Source: CAWJPW01 sp963844845 (lineage in GTDB: Bacteria > Acidobacteriota > Thermoanaerobaculia > Thermoanaerobaculales > Sulfomarinibacteraceae). From it: a stretch of DNA of 64,000 nucleotides. The DNA lies in contig CAWJPW010000011.1 in the NCBI GenBank assembly GCA_963844845.1, forward strand, positions 558,001-622,000, written 5' to 3'. A program made the translations under genes and the position numbers. The notes beneath the pieces were generated by a model. That model saw nothing but the letters and a program-made list of their open reading frames with translations. It had not been told where the DNA came from and ran no database searches. Positions 41,537 to 50,008 of the stretch are shown here, in pieces. Within the stretch, counting starts at the first letter, position 1. Every line of letters starts with the position of its first letter.

Positions 41537-43184
41537 GGGCCACCTCCGTCGCGGACGCGGCGACGGCCTCGTCGGGCTCTGGCTCGGCCGCCGACAGCAG
41601 CGGCTCGCCGCGCAGGTTGGTGCGCCTCTCGTTCTCGCCCTCCATCACCAGGGCGTTGCCCACCATCTCGTGCACCCCGGTGACACCGACGCCCGGCGAC
41701 CAGTAATCCACCAGGGGAATCAGAGTGGCACGGTCGATGGCGCAGACGCAGGCAAGCATGTTGACACCGTGCTTGTCGCGGACATGGCGCACTGCGGCGC
41801 CCCGCGGCAGGCCGCCGCGCAGGCGCATCTCCATGTTCTCGTCGTTGCCGAGCCCGGCCCCGCCGGCACAGCAGAAGGTCTGCTCCCGGATCGTGTTCTC
41901 GGGCATCTCGAAGAAGTTGTTGCAGACGTTCCGGATGACGTAGCGAGGCTCCTCGAAGAGACCCATCGCCCGAGCCGGGTTGCAGGAGTCGTGGAAGGTC
42001 ACCCGCAGGTCGTCGTTCCGCGAGGGATCCAGCTTGAGCCTGCCGTTCTTGATGAGGTCGGAGGTGAACTCGCAGATGTGGACCATCTTGGTGGAGGCCG
42101 CATTGTCGAACACCGTTCCGGTCAACGGTGAGCGTGGCACCTCGAGAAAGTCGGCGGGGCCGTTCATGGTGTCCATGTACTGATGGACCACCCGCCACAT
42201 ATGGCCGCACTCGCCCCCGAGGATCCACTTCGCGCCGATGCGCTTGGCCTCGGCGTAGATCTTGTAGTTGAGCCGCTTGATGGTGTCGCGCGACGTGAAG
42301 AGGCCGAAGTTACCGCCCTCCGAGGCGTACGCCGACAGGGTGTAGTCGAGCCCGATGTGCTCGAACAGCATCAGGTAGCCCATGAAGGTGTAGATGCCGG
42401 GTTCGGCGAAGTAGTCCGCAGAGGGGATGACGAAGAGAATCTCAGCGCCCTTGCGGTTGAAGGTGGGGGATACCTTTACGCCGGTGGTGTCCTTGAGGTC
42501 CTCCACCAGGAACTCGATGTTGTCCTTGAAGGTGTGGGGCTGGATGCCGAGGTGGTTGCCGGTACGCTGGCAGTTGGCCACCGGCTCCATGACCCAGTTG
42601 ATGTTGAGCCCCACTAGGTTCATGAGCTCCCGCGCGACCATGGTGATCTCGGCGGTGTCGATTCCATAGGGGCAGAACACTGAGCAACGGCGGCACTCGG
42701 TGCACTGGTAGAAGTAGTAGTACCACTCCTTGAGTACGTCGGCGGTGAGCTTGCGCGCCCCGGCAACTCGTCCGAGGATCTTGCCGGCGGTCGTGAAGTC
42801 GTTTCGGTAGATGGAGCGCAAGAGCTCGGCGCGGAGCACCGGCATGTTCTTGGGATCGCCCGACCCGATGTAGAAGTGACACTTGTCGGCACACGCCCCA
42901 CAGCGCACGCAGATCTCCATGAAGAGGCGCAGCGAACGGTACTTGCCGAGGCGCTCGCGCAGGCCGTCGCGAATGATTTCCTGCCAGTTCTCGGGGAGCT
43001 GCCAGTCGTCATCGGTGGGCGACCACTCGCGCGGATTGGGGAAACCGAGGTACTTGAGGTTCTTGCCCGCGGCCGGGTAAGACCACGTGCCGCGCCGCGC
43101 ATCGAAGTCGACGCGGGGATCCTCCCAGCCCTCAGCTGGCGGTTTGAAGTCGATCTGCAGCAGTTCCTGGGGTGCCTTCGCCAT
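41529..43184 (-). CDS. dsrK: DsrK, HdrD-like iron-sulfur subunit
   Basis: 551 residues. Two 4Fe-4S ferredoxin sites: C92, C95, C98, C102 (ICVRCGACADKCH) and CTECRRCSVFCPYG near 160. C-terminal half carries the heterodisulfide-reductase cysteine-rich regions (HDSCNPARAMG and TFCCAGGAGLG), which form the non-cubane cluster proposed to act on the DsrC trisulfide. Cytoplasmic, bound to DsrM. It begins 3 nt after dsrM. A paralogue is encoded at 54166. Confidence 0.95.
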   Translation of the reverse strand: MAKAPQELLQIDFKPPAEGWEDPRVDFDARRGTWSYPAAGKNLKYLGFPNPREWSPTDDDWQLPENWQEIIRDGLRERLGKYRSLRLFMEICVRCGACADKCHFYIGSGDPKNMPVLRAELLRSIYRNDFTTAGKILGRVAGARKLTADVLKEWYYYFYQCTECRRCSVFCPYGIDTAEITMVARELMNLVGLNINWVMEPVANCQRTGNHLGIQPHTFKDNIEFLVEDLKDTTGVKVSPTFNRKGAEILFVIPSADYFAEPGIYTFMGYLMLFEHIGLDYTLSAYASEGGNFGLFTSRDTIKRLNYKIYAEAKRIGAKWILGGECGHMWRVVHQYMDTMNGPADFLEVPRSPLTGTVFDNAASTKMVHICEFTSDLIKNGRLKLDPSRNDDLRVTFHDSCNPARAMGLFEEPRYVIRNVCNNFFEMPENTIREQTFCCAGGAGLGNDENMEMRLRGGLPRGAAVRHVRDKHGVNMLACVCAIDRATLIPLVDYWSPGVGVTGVHEMVGNALVMEGENERRTNLRGEPLLSAAEPEPDEAVAASATEVAHA

Positions 43185-43187
43185 CGC

Positions 43188-44183
43188 TCACTCCCCGTCC
43201 AGCGCGAAACCGGCGGCCTTGAGCTTGTCCCGGAACTCCTCCTCCCACTCGGCGTAGGTGTGAACCTCCACCGGGTGGTCCCACGGGTTGACGTGGCGCC
43301 GCGCGCGGTTGTTGTTGGCAAGGTTGCGGGTTGGGCTCAAGAACACGCCCGGAGCGTGGAGCAGCTTCGAGAACGGCAGGTAGGCCAGGAGCGCGCTCAC
43401 CAGCAGCAGGTGGACGAAGAAGATGGCACCCATCCCCGCAGCCGCGACCGGAGTGAAGGTGAGCCAACCCGCTACCAGAGTCTTCACCTCGGCAAGATCC
43501 ACCTTGTACACATGCCGCATGAGGACGCCGGAGACGCCGATCCCGAGCAGGAGCAGGAGCGGGAAGTAGTCCGCCGCCTGCGAGATGTAACGCACACGTA
43601 GGTCGGCGAACCGCCGTAGGAGCAGGTACGACAGTGCCGCCAGGAACACCACGCTGGTGATGTAGACCACCGGCACCCCGACCTCGAAGAAGCCGTCCAC
43701 CGACTCCAGCGCACGCACGCTCCACGGCACCGGCTCGAGGAAGAGGCGCAGGTGACGCAGGACGATGACCAGCATCGCCCAGTGGAAGGCGAGCGCAGCC
43801 GCCCACAACCACTTCGTGTCGTCATAGACGACGCTTTCCCGCTGCTGACGCACCCGGGCGGCAGTATTCCGGAAGAGCGAGCGGAAGAGGAGGATCTCGA
43901 GCAGCATGCGGCCCACCGCCTCCCAGCCCGTGTAGGGGCTCTCCAGCGGCTGGCGCCGAATCCAGGGCAGCGAGCGCTGCTGGCCGCTGACGGTCGTGAT
44001 GCGGAACGGCACTGGCGCCCGCGCCCAGCGCACGACCTTTGCGACGACCCCCACAATGAAAACCGCGAATGCCGTCCACGGCACCACGAAGGTGAAGAAG
44101 GACCGCAGCCCCGACACCTCGGCCCCGAGGAAGCCGAGCCCTACGAGAGCGGCCACCGCTACGAGGGAAATGAGCACACCCAT
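43188..44183 (-). CDS. dsrM: DsrM, membrane cytochrome b subunit
   Basis: 331 residues from ATG 44183, preceded by AAGGAGG. Six or so membrane helices with histidines at FHWAMLVIVLRHLRLFL and GVLMRHVYKVD, the NarI-like positions that hold two haems b. DsrM connects the menaquinone pool to DsrK. The N-terminus (MGVLISLVAVAAL) fits other DsrM proteins, and the 21 extra residues of the open frame do not. It is 20 bp downstream of the RsbRD-like gene and first of the core dsrMKJOP set. Confidence 0.94.
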   Translation of the reverse strand: MGVLISLVAVAALVGLGFLGAEVSGLRSFFTFVVPWTAFAVFIVGVVAKVVRWARAPVPFRITTVSGQQRSLPWIRRQPLESPYTGWEAVGRMLLEILLFRSLFRNTAARVRQQRESVVYDDTKWLWAAALAFHWAMLVIVLRHLRLFLEPVPWSVRALESVDGFFEVGVPVVYITSVVFLAALSYLLLRRFADLRVRYISQAADYFPLLLLLGIGVSGVLMRHVYKVDLAEVKTLVAGWLTFTPVAAAGMGAIFFVHLLLVSALLAYLPFSKLLHAPGVFLSPTRNLANNNRARRHVNPWDHPVEVHTYAEWEEEFRDKLKAAGFALDGE

Positions 44184-44203
44184 GGACTCCTGTCCTCCTT
44201 CCT

Positions 44204-44740
44204 CTACCGAGTCTCGGCATCGTCGCCGTTCCGGATCGCCCGCCACAAGTCGAGTCGCTCCAGCACCTTGGTCGAGCGCCGTTGGATCTCCTCGGTGCGA
44301 ATGCGCCAGATGTCCTCGCGGCAGCCCACGTACACTTCAAAACCGGCCAGCACCAGCTCGTCCGCGCCGCGGTCAAGCTGTTCGAGCACCGCCGTCCGGT
44401 CGGCGCCGAGGAGACCAGCGATCTCGCTCCGCACCAGGTCGCGCAGCTTGAGGAGGAAGCCGAGCGATGTCGAGGGGCTGAGGTCCTGGACCGCGCGCAC
44501 CCGGAGGATCGCGTCGAGCGCGGTCATCGCCGCCTCGTCCACAACGCCGGCGACCGCCGCGTCCAGGAGAGGACCCACACTGCCCGCGATGGTTCGCCCC
44601 ACGGGGTTGTGGAACGGGTCGCGCTGCTCGCGCAGGAACTTCCCGGTGTCGGCCGGATAGGATGCAAGCACCTGCTCCGTCCAACGCTCGAGGATCGCCT
44701 TTCGACGTTCGTTCACGACCCGCTTCAGCGACGATTCCAC
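44204..44740 (-). CDS. RsbRD N-terminal-domain protein, first gene of the dsrMKJOP operon
   Basis: 178 residues from GTG 44740 with GGGAGG 7 nt upstream. The open frame begins at 44770, but that is essentially the predicted transcription start. All-helical globin-like RsbRD N-terminal domain: starts VESSLKRVVNERRKAILERW, core residues HNPVGRTI and LLKLRDLVRSEIAG, ending in a charged helix. Genes of this type precede dsrM in several sulfate reducers. The role is unknown; related domains sense signals in stressosome proteins, so a regulatory or assembly role is possible. Preceded directly by a sigma-54 promoter. Confidence 0.85.
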   Translation of the reverse strand: MESSLKRVVNERRKAILERWTEQVLASYPADTGKFLREQRDPFHNPVGRTIAGSVGPLLDAAVAGVVDEAAMTALDAILRVRAVQDLSPSTSLGFLLKLRDLVRSEIAGLLGADRTAVLEQLDRGADELVLAGFEVYVGCREDIWRIRTEEIQRRSTKVLERLDLWRAIRNGDDAETR

Positions 44741-44781
44741 GGTTCGACCTCCCGGCGGCGTCCGCCTCACGAGCCGTAAAA

Positions 44782-44797
44782 TGCAACTGGCATGCCA
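44782..44797 (-). promoter_or_regulatory. sigma-54 promoter of the rsbRD-dsrMKJOP operon
   Basis: Read on the minus strand: TGGCATGCCAGTTGCA, a full match to TGGCAYG-N4-TTGCW. The predicted transcript starts near 44771, leaving a leader of about 30 nt to the GTG at 44740. Confidence 0.85.
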
Positions 44798-44891
44798 CGT
44801 CGACGGTGACTTGGCACGCGCATATCAGATACATTCCTAACGACTTCGAGATCCACGCCGATCTTCGCTGCGGGATAGCGCAACAATCGCT

Positions 44892-44907
44892 GTTACCACT
44901 CCGTAAC
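44892..44907 (-). promoter_or_regulatory. putative activator site GTTAC-N6-GTAAC of the dsrM operon
   Basis: Perfect inverted repeat GTTACCACTCCGTAAC, 94 bp upstream of the -24 element, which is also the distance found before the YeiH-dsrAB operon. Confidence 0.65.
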
Positions 44908-44947
44908 AACGCTCTCTGCAGTGCAACTGCAGCCTGCGACCAGGCCG

Positions 44948-44976
44948 CCGCCCCCGGGGCTCGCCCCCGGGGGCGG
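44948..44976 (-). terminator. hairpin terminator after dsrC
   Basis: Perfect 12-bp stem CCGCCCCCGGGG / CCCCGGGGGCGG with a 5-nt loop, starting 11 bp beyond the dsrC stop codon. There is no clear T-run, but it lies exactly at the boundary between the two dsr operons. Confidence 0.7.
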
Positions 44977-44986
44977 TGCGCAGGTC

Positions 44987-45304
44987 TTAGACGCAGCCGG
45001 TGGGCTTGGGCAGCCCGGCCACCTTGCAGGCACCCTTGGCGGGCCCAGACGGGAACAGCTCGTACACCTTCTTGAGCTCGAAGCCCGTCTCCTTGCAAAG
45101 CTTGCGGATCATCGGTGCAACGCCGAACTGGAGGAAGTAGTTGCGCAGGTAGTTCACGAGCTTCCAGTGCTCGTCAGTAAGGGCCTCGACACCCTCGGTG
45201 CTCGCCAACGCTGCGGCGACGTCCTCGTTCCACTTCTCGGGCTCCTGCATGAAGCCGTCCTCGTCCACTTCGATCGAGACGTTCCCCTGCGAAAAAGTAG
45301 GCAT
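44987..45304 (-). CDS. dsrC: DsrC, sulfur-carrier substrate of sulfite reductase
   Basis: 105 residues, ATG 45304 behind GGAGGA. The C-terminal arm has both conserved cysteines, C93 (KGACKVAGLP) and C104 (PTGCV), spaced for the trisulfide formed when DsrAB reduces sulfite; this marks a true DsrC rather than TusE or RspA. The core HWKLVNYLRNYFLQFGVAP and IRKLCKETG match the family. It is last in the YeiH-dsrAB operon, 13 bp after the TPR gene. Its trisulfide is the presumed substrate of DsrK. Confidence 0.97.
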   Translation of the reverse strand: MPTFSQGNVSIEVDEDGFMQEPEKWNEDVAAALASTEGVEALTDEHWKLVNYLRNYFLQFGVAPMIRKLCKETGFELKKVYELFPSGPAKGACKVAGLPKPTGCV

Positions 45305-45317
45305 GACGCAATCCTCC

Positions 45318-45905
45318 TTATGGATTCTGGGAGTCCTCGTCCTCCCGGTGTGCTCCGAGCTCCAAGATCGGCGGGCCAGCCTGCTGCGCCCGCTCGGCCT
45401 TCTCCATGGCTTTCATGAACTCCGGTGTCGGCCGGTGCCCGAGCTCGAGGGCCCTGGCCAGGTGCCGCTTGGCGCCGTTCATGTCGTCCAGCGCAAGCAA
45501 CGCCACCGCGGCGTGGTAGTGCGCGGCTGCGTTGTCGCGGTCCAGCTCCAGGACCCGCCGGCAGCAGGCCAGCAGGTTCTCGGAGTCGCCCAGGTAAAGG
45601 TAGGCTTGGCCCATGTTGTAGTGGGCCAGCACCAGGTCGTCGCGACGGGCCGCCGCCTCCTTGGTGGCCTCGAGCGCGCCCTCGAAGTCCCAGGCCAGCA
45701 GACGGACCCCACCAAGATTGACCCACGCCTCAACCAGCTCCGGATCGAGCTCCAGCGCACGGCGGTAGGACTCCGTGGCGCTTTGTACCCTCCCGGCGCT
45801 GCCGTGGGCAAGCCCCAGGTTGAAGTGGGCCGTGGCCGAGTCCGGGTGCTCCTCGACCTGTCGTAGGCAGCGCTCGAGGCGCCCCTTCGGCGTCTCCTTG
45901 ACCAT
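45318..45905 (-). CDS. TPR protein of the dsr operon
   Basis: 195 residues from ATG 45905, overlapping the upstream stop (TGATG). Four to five tetratricopeptide repeats, for example ATAHFNLGLAHGSAGRVQSA, VEAWVNLGGVRLLAWDFEGA and AHYNMGQAYLYLGDSENLL. No signal peptide; cytosolic. TPR proteins mediate protein contacts. A place between a HEAT-like protein and dsrC suggests a scaffold or assembly factor for the Dsr machinery. No characterised Dsr protein of this kind is known to me. Confidence 0.85.
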   Translation of the reverse strand: MVKETPKGRLERCLRQVEEHPDSATAHFNLGLAHGSAGRVQSATESYRRALELDPELVEAWVNLGGVRLLAWDFEGALEATKEAAARRDDLVLAHYNMGQAYLYLGDSENLLACCRRVLELDRDNAAAHYHAAVALLALDDMNGAKRHLARALELGHRPTPEFMKAMEKAERAQQAGPPILELGAHREDEDSQNP

Positions 45906-46411
45906 CACATCCCCCCCCTTTCGTCAGCGACGAGCCGGCGCAGCTCCTCTGCGCACTCGCCGCTTGTGTCATCGATCCACCGGCCGAGCTCGGCGGCGTG
46001 TGGCGTCACCAGTTCGGGCGCCACCTCGACCATCCGGGCGAGGGCCTCGAGCAAGGCCGGACGGAGGCTGTCATCCCATGCCAGCGAGATCAGCGGGCCC
46101 ACGAAGGGCGCCATCAGATGGGGTGCGCAGCGACCGATCTCCCCAAGAGCGGTCAGGCCGTACACTCCGTTGCTGGCAGACTCGTCGTTCAGAAACCACA
46201 TGAGCCGGCGGATCACCTCGAGGCCCTGCTCGGGTCGGGCGACAGCAGCCGCACCCAGTGCCTCTCCAGCGCTCCGGCGCACCGCCGGGTCGGGGTCGAA
46301 GAGACGCCCGAGCAGGGGACGCACGGCGCGCGGCTCGCGCGCTGCCAGCGCGGCGAGCTCCTCGGTGTGCCCGGTCCGGAGCAGCTCCATCACCGTCTCC
46401 TTCACGCCCAT
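45905..46411 (-). CDS. HEAT-repeat-like protein of the dsr operon
   Basis: 168 residues from ATG 46411, overlapping the dsrN 3' end by 10 nt. Helical repeats of HEAT/Armadillo type: RAVRPLLGRLFDPDPAVRRS, then LEVIRRLMWFLNDESA and LMAPFVGPLISLAWDDSLRP. No cysteine near the metal-binding type except one close to the end. It contains no catalytic motif. Co-expression with DsrL, DsrN and DsrC suggests a chaperone or docking role for sirohaem-protein or complex assembly; this is inference. Confidence 0.75.
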   Translation of the reverse strand: MGVKETVMELLRTGHTEELAALAAREPRAVRPLLGRLFDPDPAVRRSAGEALGAAAVARPEQGLEVIRRLMWFLNDESASNGVYGLTALGEIGRCAPHLMAPFVGPLISLAWDDSLRPALLEALARMVEVAPELVTPHAAELGRWIDDTSGECAEELRRLVADERGGM

Positions 46412-47796
46412 GCGGCCTGCGGATGCGTCCGCTCGGCGGCGTAGCGACGGGAGAGGGCGAGAAAGCCGTCGGCCCAGGCGGGCGTCGCGCCGGCGTGGAG
46501 ATGCATGTACGATGCCCACACTCGACCCTGCACCAGTCCGTCTCGCCCACCCCCGAGGCCACAGCCACGACTCAGCTGAAGCACCTTGTCACCGCCACCC
46601 GCGGCCACCCGCGAGTAGTGGAACTCGTGCCCCTTGAGCTCGACGGCCTCCGGGAAGAAGGGGTTCGGACGAGTGATCACGCCCACCTCGTAGCCGTGAC
46701 CCTGCGGGTGGTCGGTCTGCTCCACCACCAGGTCCAGCACGCCGGCCATGGGGTAGACGGCGCCGCCCACGACAAGCTCGCGAGCGAGGTACATGAGCCC
46801 GCCACACTCGGCGTATACCGGAAGCCCTCTGGCGACCCGCGACCGGAGGGCAGCGGCGAAGGAAGTGCCGCCGGCCAGCCGGGCGGCATGGACCTCGGGG
46901 AAGCCACCGCCAATGTACAGCCCGTCCAGCTCCGGTACTGTACCTTCCCCCAGGGGCGAGAGCGGAATGAGCTCCGCCCCGGCGGCCTCCAGGGACTCGA
47001 GATTCTCCGGGTAGTAGAAGGTGAAGGCCTCGTCGCGGAGGATCCCGATGCGCACCGGATCCCCGGGCAGGACCCTTTCGGGAAGCGGCAGCTCGAAAGC
47101 CGCAGCTTCTCGAGCGGCCGCTAGCACGCGGTCCAGGTCGAGGCCTCGTCGTACCGCCTCGGCCGCGCGTCCGATGGCTTCGACTCGTCCGCTGTGCTCC
47201 GCCGCCGTCACCAGCCCGAGGTGGCGGGTGGGCAGGGGGTCGCCGCCGCGCAGCCTGGCCACAGCTCCCACCACCGGGATTCCTGTGGAGGTTTCCACCG
47301 CGTCACGCACCAGACGTTCCTGGCGGCTCGTCGCCACCTGGTTCAGCACCACCCCGGCGATACGCAGCTTCGGGTCCAGGGTCTTCGCCCCCAGCACCAG
47401 CGCCGCCGCGGTGCGGGTCATCTTGGTGATGTCCACCACCAGCAGTACCGGAGCGCCGAGCGCCTTGGCGAGCTCTGCGGTGGAGTGGCTGCCGGCGGCG
47501 TCGAAGCCGTCGTAAAGGCCCCGGTTACCCTCCACCAACCCGAGGTCGGCGCCCGCCGCCGAGGCCATGGCTCGGTCGATGGCCTCCGCCGGCATGAGGA
47601 ACGTGTCGAGGTTGCGGCAGGGGGCGCCGGTGGCCGCCCCCAGCCACGCCGCGTCGATGTAGTCCGGCCCCTTCTTGAAGGCGCGTACACACAGTCCACG
47701 GTCCGCCAACGCCCGTGCGAGACCCAGTGTCACCAGGGTCTTGCCGCTGTCACCGGCAAGGCCGGCGACAATCAGGCGTGGCAGCTCAACGCGCAT
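46402..47796 (-). CDS. dsrN: DsrN, cobyrinate a,c-diamide synthase-like amidase
   Basis: 464 residues. N-terminal ATP-binding domain with P-loop LAGDSGKTLVTLG and a C-terminal type-1 glutamine amidotransferase domain with catalytic C about 331 (YAECGGLMYLARE), a CobB/CbiA-like enzyme. Within dsr operons this homologue is called DsrN and is thought to amidate sirohaem for DsrAB rather than make cobalamin. No other cobalamin gene is present here. It starts 24 nt after dsrL and overlaps the HEAT-like gene. Confidence 0.9.
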   Translation of the reverse strand: MRVELPRLIVAGLAGDSGKTLVTLGLARALADRGLCVRAFKKGPDYIDAAWLGAATGAPCRNLDTFLMPAEAIDRAMASAAGADLGLVEGNRGLYDGFDAAGSHSTAELAKALGAPVLLVVDITKMTRTAAALVLGAKTLDPKLRIAGVVLNQVATSRQERLVRDAVETSTGIPVVGAVARLRGGDPLPTRHLGLVTAAEHSGRVEAIGRAAEAVRRGLDLDRVLAAAREAAAFELPLPERVLPGDPVRIGILRDEAFTFYYPENLESLEAAGAELIPLSPLGEGTVPELDGLYIGGGFPEVHAARLAGGTSFAAALRSRVARGLPVYAECGGLMYLARELVVGGAVYPMAGVLDLVVEQTDHPQGHGYEVGVITRPNPFFPEAVELKGHEFHYSRVAAGGGDKVLQLSRGCGLGGGRDGLVQGRVWASYMHLHAGATPAWADGFLALSRRYAAERTHPQAAWA

Positions 47797-47820
47797 GGTC
47801 CTTGTCTCCTCCTCGTCCTT

Positions 47821-49545
47821 CTACTGGCCCTCGAGCATGCCGCAGGGACACTCTTCCCAGCACTTCTTGCAGCCGTCGCAAAGCTCCAGCTTGACGTCGA
47901 AGAAGTGCCCGTGCTTGACCTCGGAGAGCTTCTTGAAACCACTGTTCTGGCAGTACATCCAGCAGTTCTCGCAGCCGAAGCACTTGCCGCACGAGAAGCA
48001 GCGGGTGACCTCCTCGAGGGCCTGCTCGGCGGTGATCCCCTGATCGACCTCGGCGTACGGTTGGGCGAGGCGCTCCTCGGGCGAGCGCACGCCGCGCTCG
48101 GCCCTGGGCTTCTCCTCGTACCAGCTCGTCTTGACCTTGTCGGCATGGATCACCGGCGGCCGGCTCGGCTCCTTGGGCTCGCGCCCGTTGAGCGCGGCGG
48201 CGATCCCCTCCGCCGCCTTGCGGCCCTGGCCGATGGCGGTCGTGGCCAACCCCAGGTTGAGGTTGTCGCCACCCGACCACACCTTGTCGAACTTGGTGCG
48301 GCCCCACTCGTCAGCCTCGATCCACGACCCCTCGAGCCCGGCCAGCGTATCCATGTCCGGCTTCTGGCTCACCGCCGTGATCACGGTGTCCGCCGGCAGC
48401 TCGTAGACGTCGCCCTCGATGGGAACCGGGCGCCGCCGCCCCGAGGCGTCGGGCTCGCCGAGCTCCATGCGCTGCACCAGCATTCCCTTGAGGCTGCCGT
48501 CTTCATTGCGCAGGATCTTGGCCGGCGCCGCCAGGTACTCGATGGCGATGCTCTCCTCCAGCGCCTCCTCGATCTCGCGAGCGATGGCGGGCATCTCGGT
48601 GCGAGTGCGTCGGTAGAGGATGGTGACCTCTGCGCCCATGCGCTTGGACAACCCGGCGGCGTCCACCGCCACCCGCTTGCACACCCGCGCCGCGTCGATG
48701 GCGGTGTCACCGCCGCCGATGACCACGACCTTGTCGCCCACCTCAACCGGCTGCTCAGAGTTGACCTTGTTGAGGAACTCGGTACCGGTGTAGATGCCGG
48801 GGCCGTCCTCGCCGGGGACACCCAGGGTCTTCCCCTGATGGGCGCCGATGGCAATGAAGACCGCATCGTGCTCCGACCGCAGCTGGTCGAGGGTCACGTC
48901 CTTGCCCACACTGACACCGCACCTGAGCTCGACCCCGAGGTCGACAATGCGCTGAATCTCGGCATCCAGGACCTCGCGCGGCAGGCGGTACACCGGTATG
49001 CCGTAACGCAGCATGCCGCCGGGCTGGGGGAGGCTCTCGAACACCGTCACCTGGTAGCCGCGCCGTGCCAGCTGATAGGCCGCCGAGAGCCCGGCCGGGC
49101 CGGAGCCCACCACCGCGACCTTCTGGGCCTTGGCCGCCTCGTCCTCGAGCCGATCCAGGGTGAGGCCGTGCTCGAGCCCCCAGTCGCCGATGAAGCGTTC
49201 GACGGCGTTGATGGAGACCGCCCCGTCCTTGTCCTTGCGATTGCACTCTGCTTCACAAGGGTGGGGACACACGCGTCCCATCACTGAGGGGAAGGGGTTG
49301 GTCTCCACCTCCGTGCGCCACGCCACCGTGCACGCCTCGTCCAGGCTCAGCCCCAGCTTCTCGCGCAGGGCAATCACCATAAGCCAGCCGCGGATGTCGT
49401 TGCCGCTGGGACAGGTGTGGGTGCAGGGCGGCGTCTTCTCCGCGAACACCGGGCGCAACGGTGAACCCTGGCTACCGCCACCCCCGCCGCCGCTCATGCG
49501 GGTCCCCAGCTTGACCTTTCCGTCCTTCTTCTTGAGCAAACCCAT
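47821..49545 (-). CDS. dsrL: DsrL, NAD(P)H:acceptor iron-sulfur flavoprotein
   Basis: 574 residues from ATG 49545 (MGLLKKKDGKV) behind GGGGGGAGG; the 34 extra N-terminal residues of the open frame are rejected. Related to the glutamate synthase small subunit: N-terminal cysteines (PCTHTCPSGNDIRG, CPHPCEAECNR) for 4Fe-4S clusters, FAD site VAVVGSGPAGLSAAYQLARR, NAD(P) site VVVIGGGDTAIDAARV, and a C-terminal extension with FSCGKCFGCENCWMYC and CDGCKKCWEECP, which is diagnostic for DsrL. It links NAD(P)H to DsrAB. DsrL is essential in sulfur oxidisers and is also found with dsrD in some Acidobacteriota-type lineages. Confidence 0.93.
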   Translation of the reverse strand: MGLLKKKDGKVKLGTRMSGGGGGGSQGSPLRPVFAEKTPPCTHTCPSGNDIRGWLMVIALREKLGLSLDEACTVAWRTEVETNPFPSVMGRVCPHPCEAECNRKDKDGAVSINAVERFIGDWGLEHGLTLDRLEDEAAKAQKVAVVGSGPAGLSAAYQLARRGYQVTVFESLPQPGGMLRYGIPVYRLPREVLDAEIQRIVDLGVELRCGVSVGKDVTLDQLRSEHDAVFIAIGAHQGKTLGVPGEDGPGIYTGTEFLNKVNSEQPVEVGDKVVVIGGGDTAIDAARVCKRVAVDAAGLSKRMGAEVTILYRRTRTEMPAIAREIEEALEESIAIEYLAAPAKILRNEDGSLKGMLVQRMELGEPDASGRRRPVPIEGDVYELPADTVITAVSQKPDMDTLAGLEGSWIEADEWGRTKFDKVWSGGDNLNLGLATTAIGQGRKAAEGIAAALNGREPKEPSRPPVIHADKVKTSWYEEKPRAERGVRSPEERLAQPYAEVDQGITAEQALEEVTRCFSCGKCFGCENCWMYCQNSGFKKLSEVKHGHFFDVKLELCDGCKKCWEECPCGMLEGQ

Positions 49546-49720
49546 CTGTCGCCTCCCCCCACCCGACGTCACCCGCAGTGGTCGGCGGGCCGGGTCATCA
49601 TTCGCGTCCACTCCCGATCCGTGGTGTGCCCGCGACGCACCGCGCACTCGTCACATCCGGGGAGGCCGCCGTCGCCGCGGGGGCGGCACCCTCCGGTCCA
49701 ATTCGGCTCGCCGCATCAAC

Positions 49721-49752
49721 GCGCGGCGGGAGGCGGACGCCCCCCGCCGCGC
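49721..49752 (-). terminator. hairpin between dsrD and dsrL, possible attenuator
   Basis: Perfect 10-bp stem GCGCGGCGGG / CCCGCCGCGC with a 12-nt loop, starting 6 bp after the dsrD stop, followed by about 170 bp without a gene before dsrL. It could reduce transcription from dsrABD into dsrL-dsrN-dsrC. Confidence 0.6.
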
Positions 49753-49758
49753 GACTCT

Positions 49759-49998
49759 TCAGGACTTGTCGGGTGGCAGCGTGAGATAGCTGCCGCCGAC
49801 GTAGCTGTAGATGCAGCGACCGGAGTCGATGAGCTGGCGGATCGCCTCCTTGCAGAGCTTCTTGTCGACCTTGTCGTCGCCGTACTTCTCGATCATCGCC
49901 TTGACGACGTCCATAGGCTTGAGGTTCTTCTTGCCATAGGTCGACTTGACGAGCTCGAGCATGGAGTCCGCCACCTGCTCAACGGTCACGTCACTCAT
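49759..49998 (-). CDS. dsrD: DsrD, small winged-helix activator of sulfite reductase
   Basis: 79 residues, ATG 49998 behind GAGGAGG, 10 bp after dsrB. The sequence (VEQVADSMLELVKSTYGKKN, then MDVVKAMIEKYGDDKVDKKL and SGRCIYSYVGGSYLTLPP) is that of DsrD, a winged-helix protein that in vitro acts as an allosteric activator of DsrAB. It is used as a marker for reductive sulfur metabolism. Here it occurs together with dsrL. Confidence 0.95.
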   Translation of the reverse strand: MSDVTVEQVADSMLELVKSTYGKKNLKPMDVVKAMIEKYGDDKVDKKLCKEAIRQLIDSGRCIYSYVGGSYLTLPPDKS

Positions 49999-50008
49999 GG
50001 TCGCCTCC

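Noticed and set aside
44812..44827. Plus-strand TGGCACG at the dsrM promoter region as a second sigma-54 element
   Set aside because: The GC dinucleotide at the -12 position is missing at the required spacing, and no plus-strand gene follows.
46402..47796. CobB-like protein as a cobalamin-biosynthesis gene
   Set aside because: No other cobalamin gene in the window; position between dsrL and dsrC fits DsrN.
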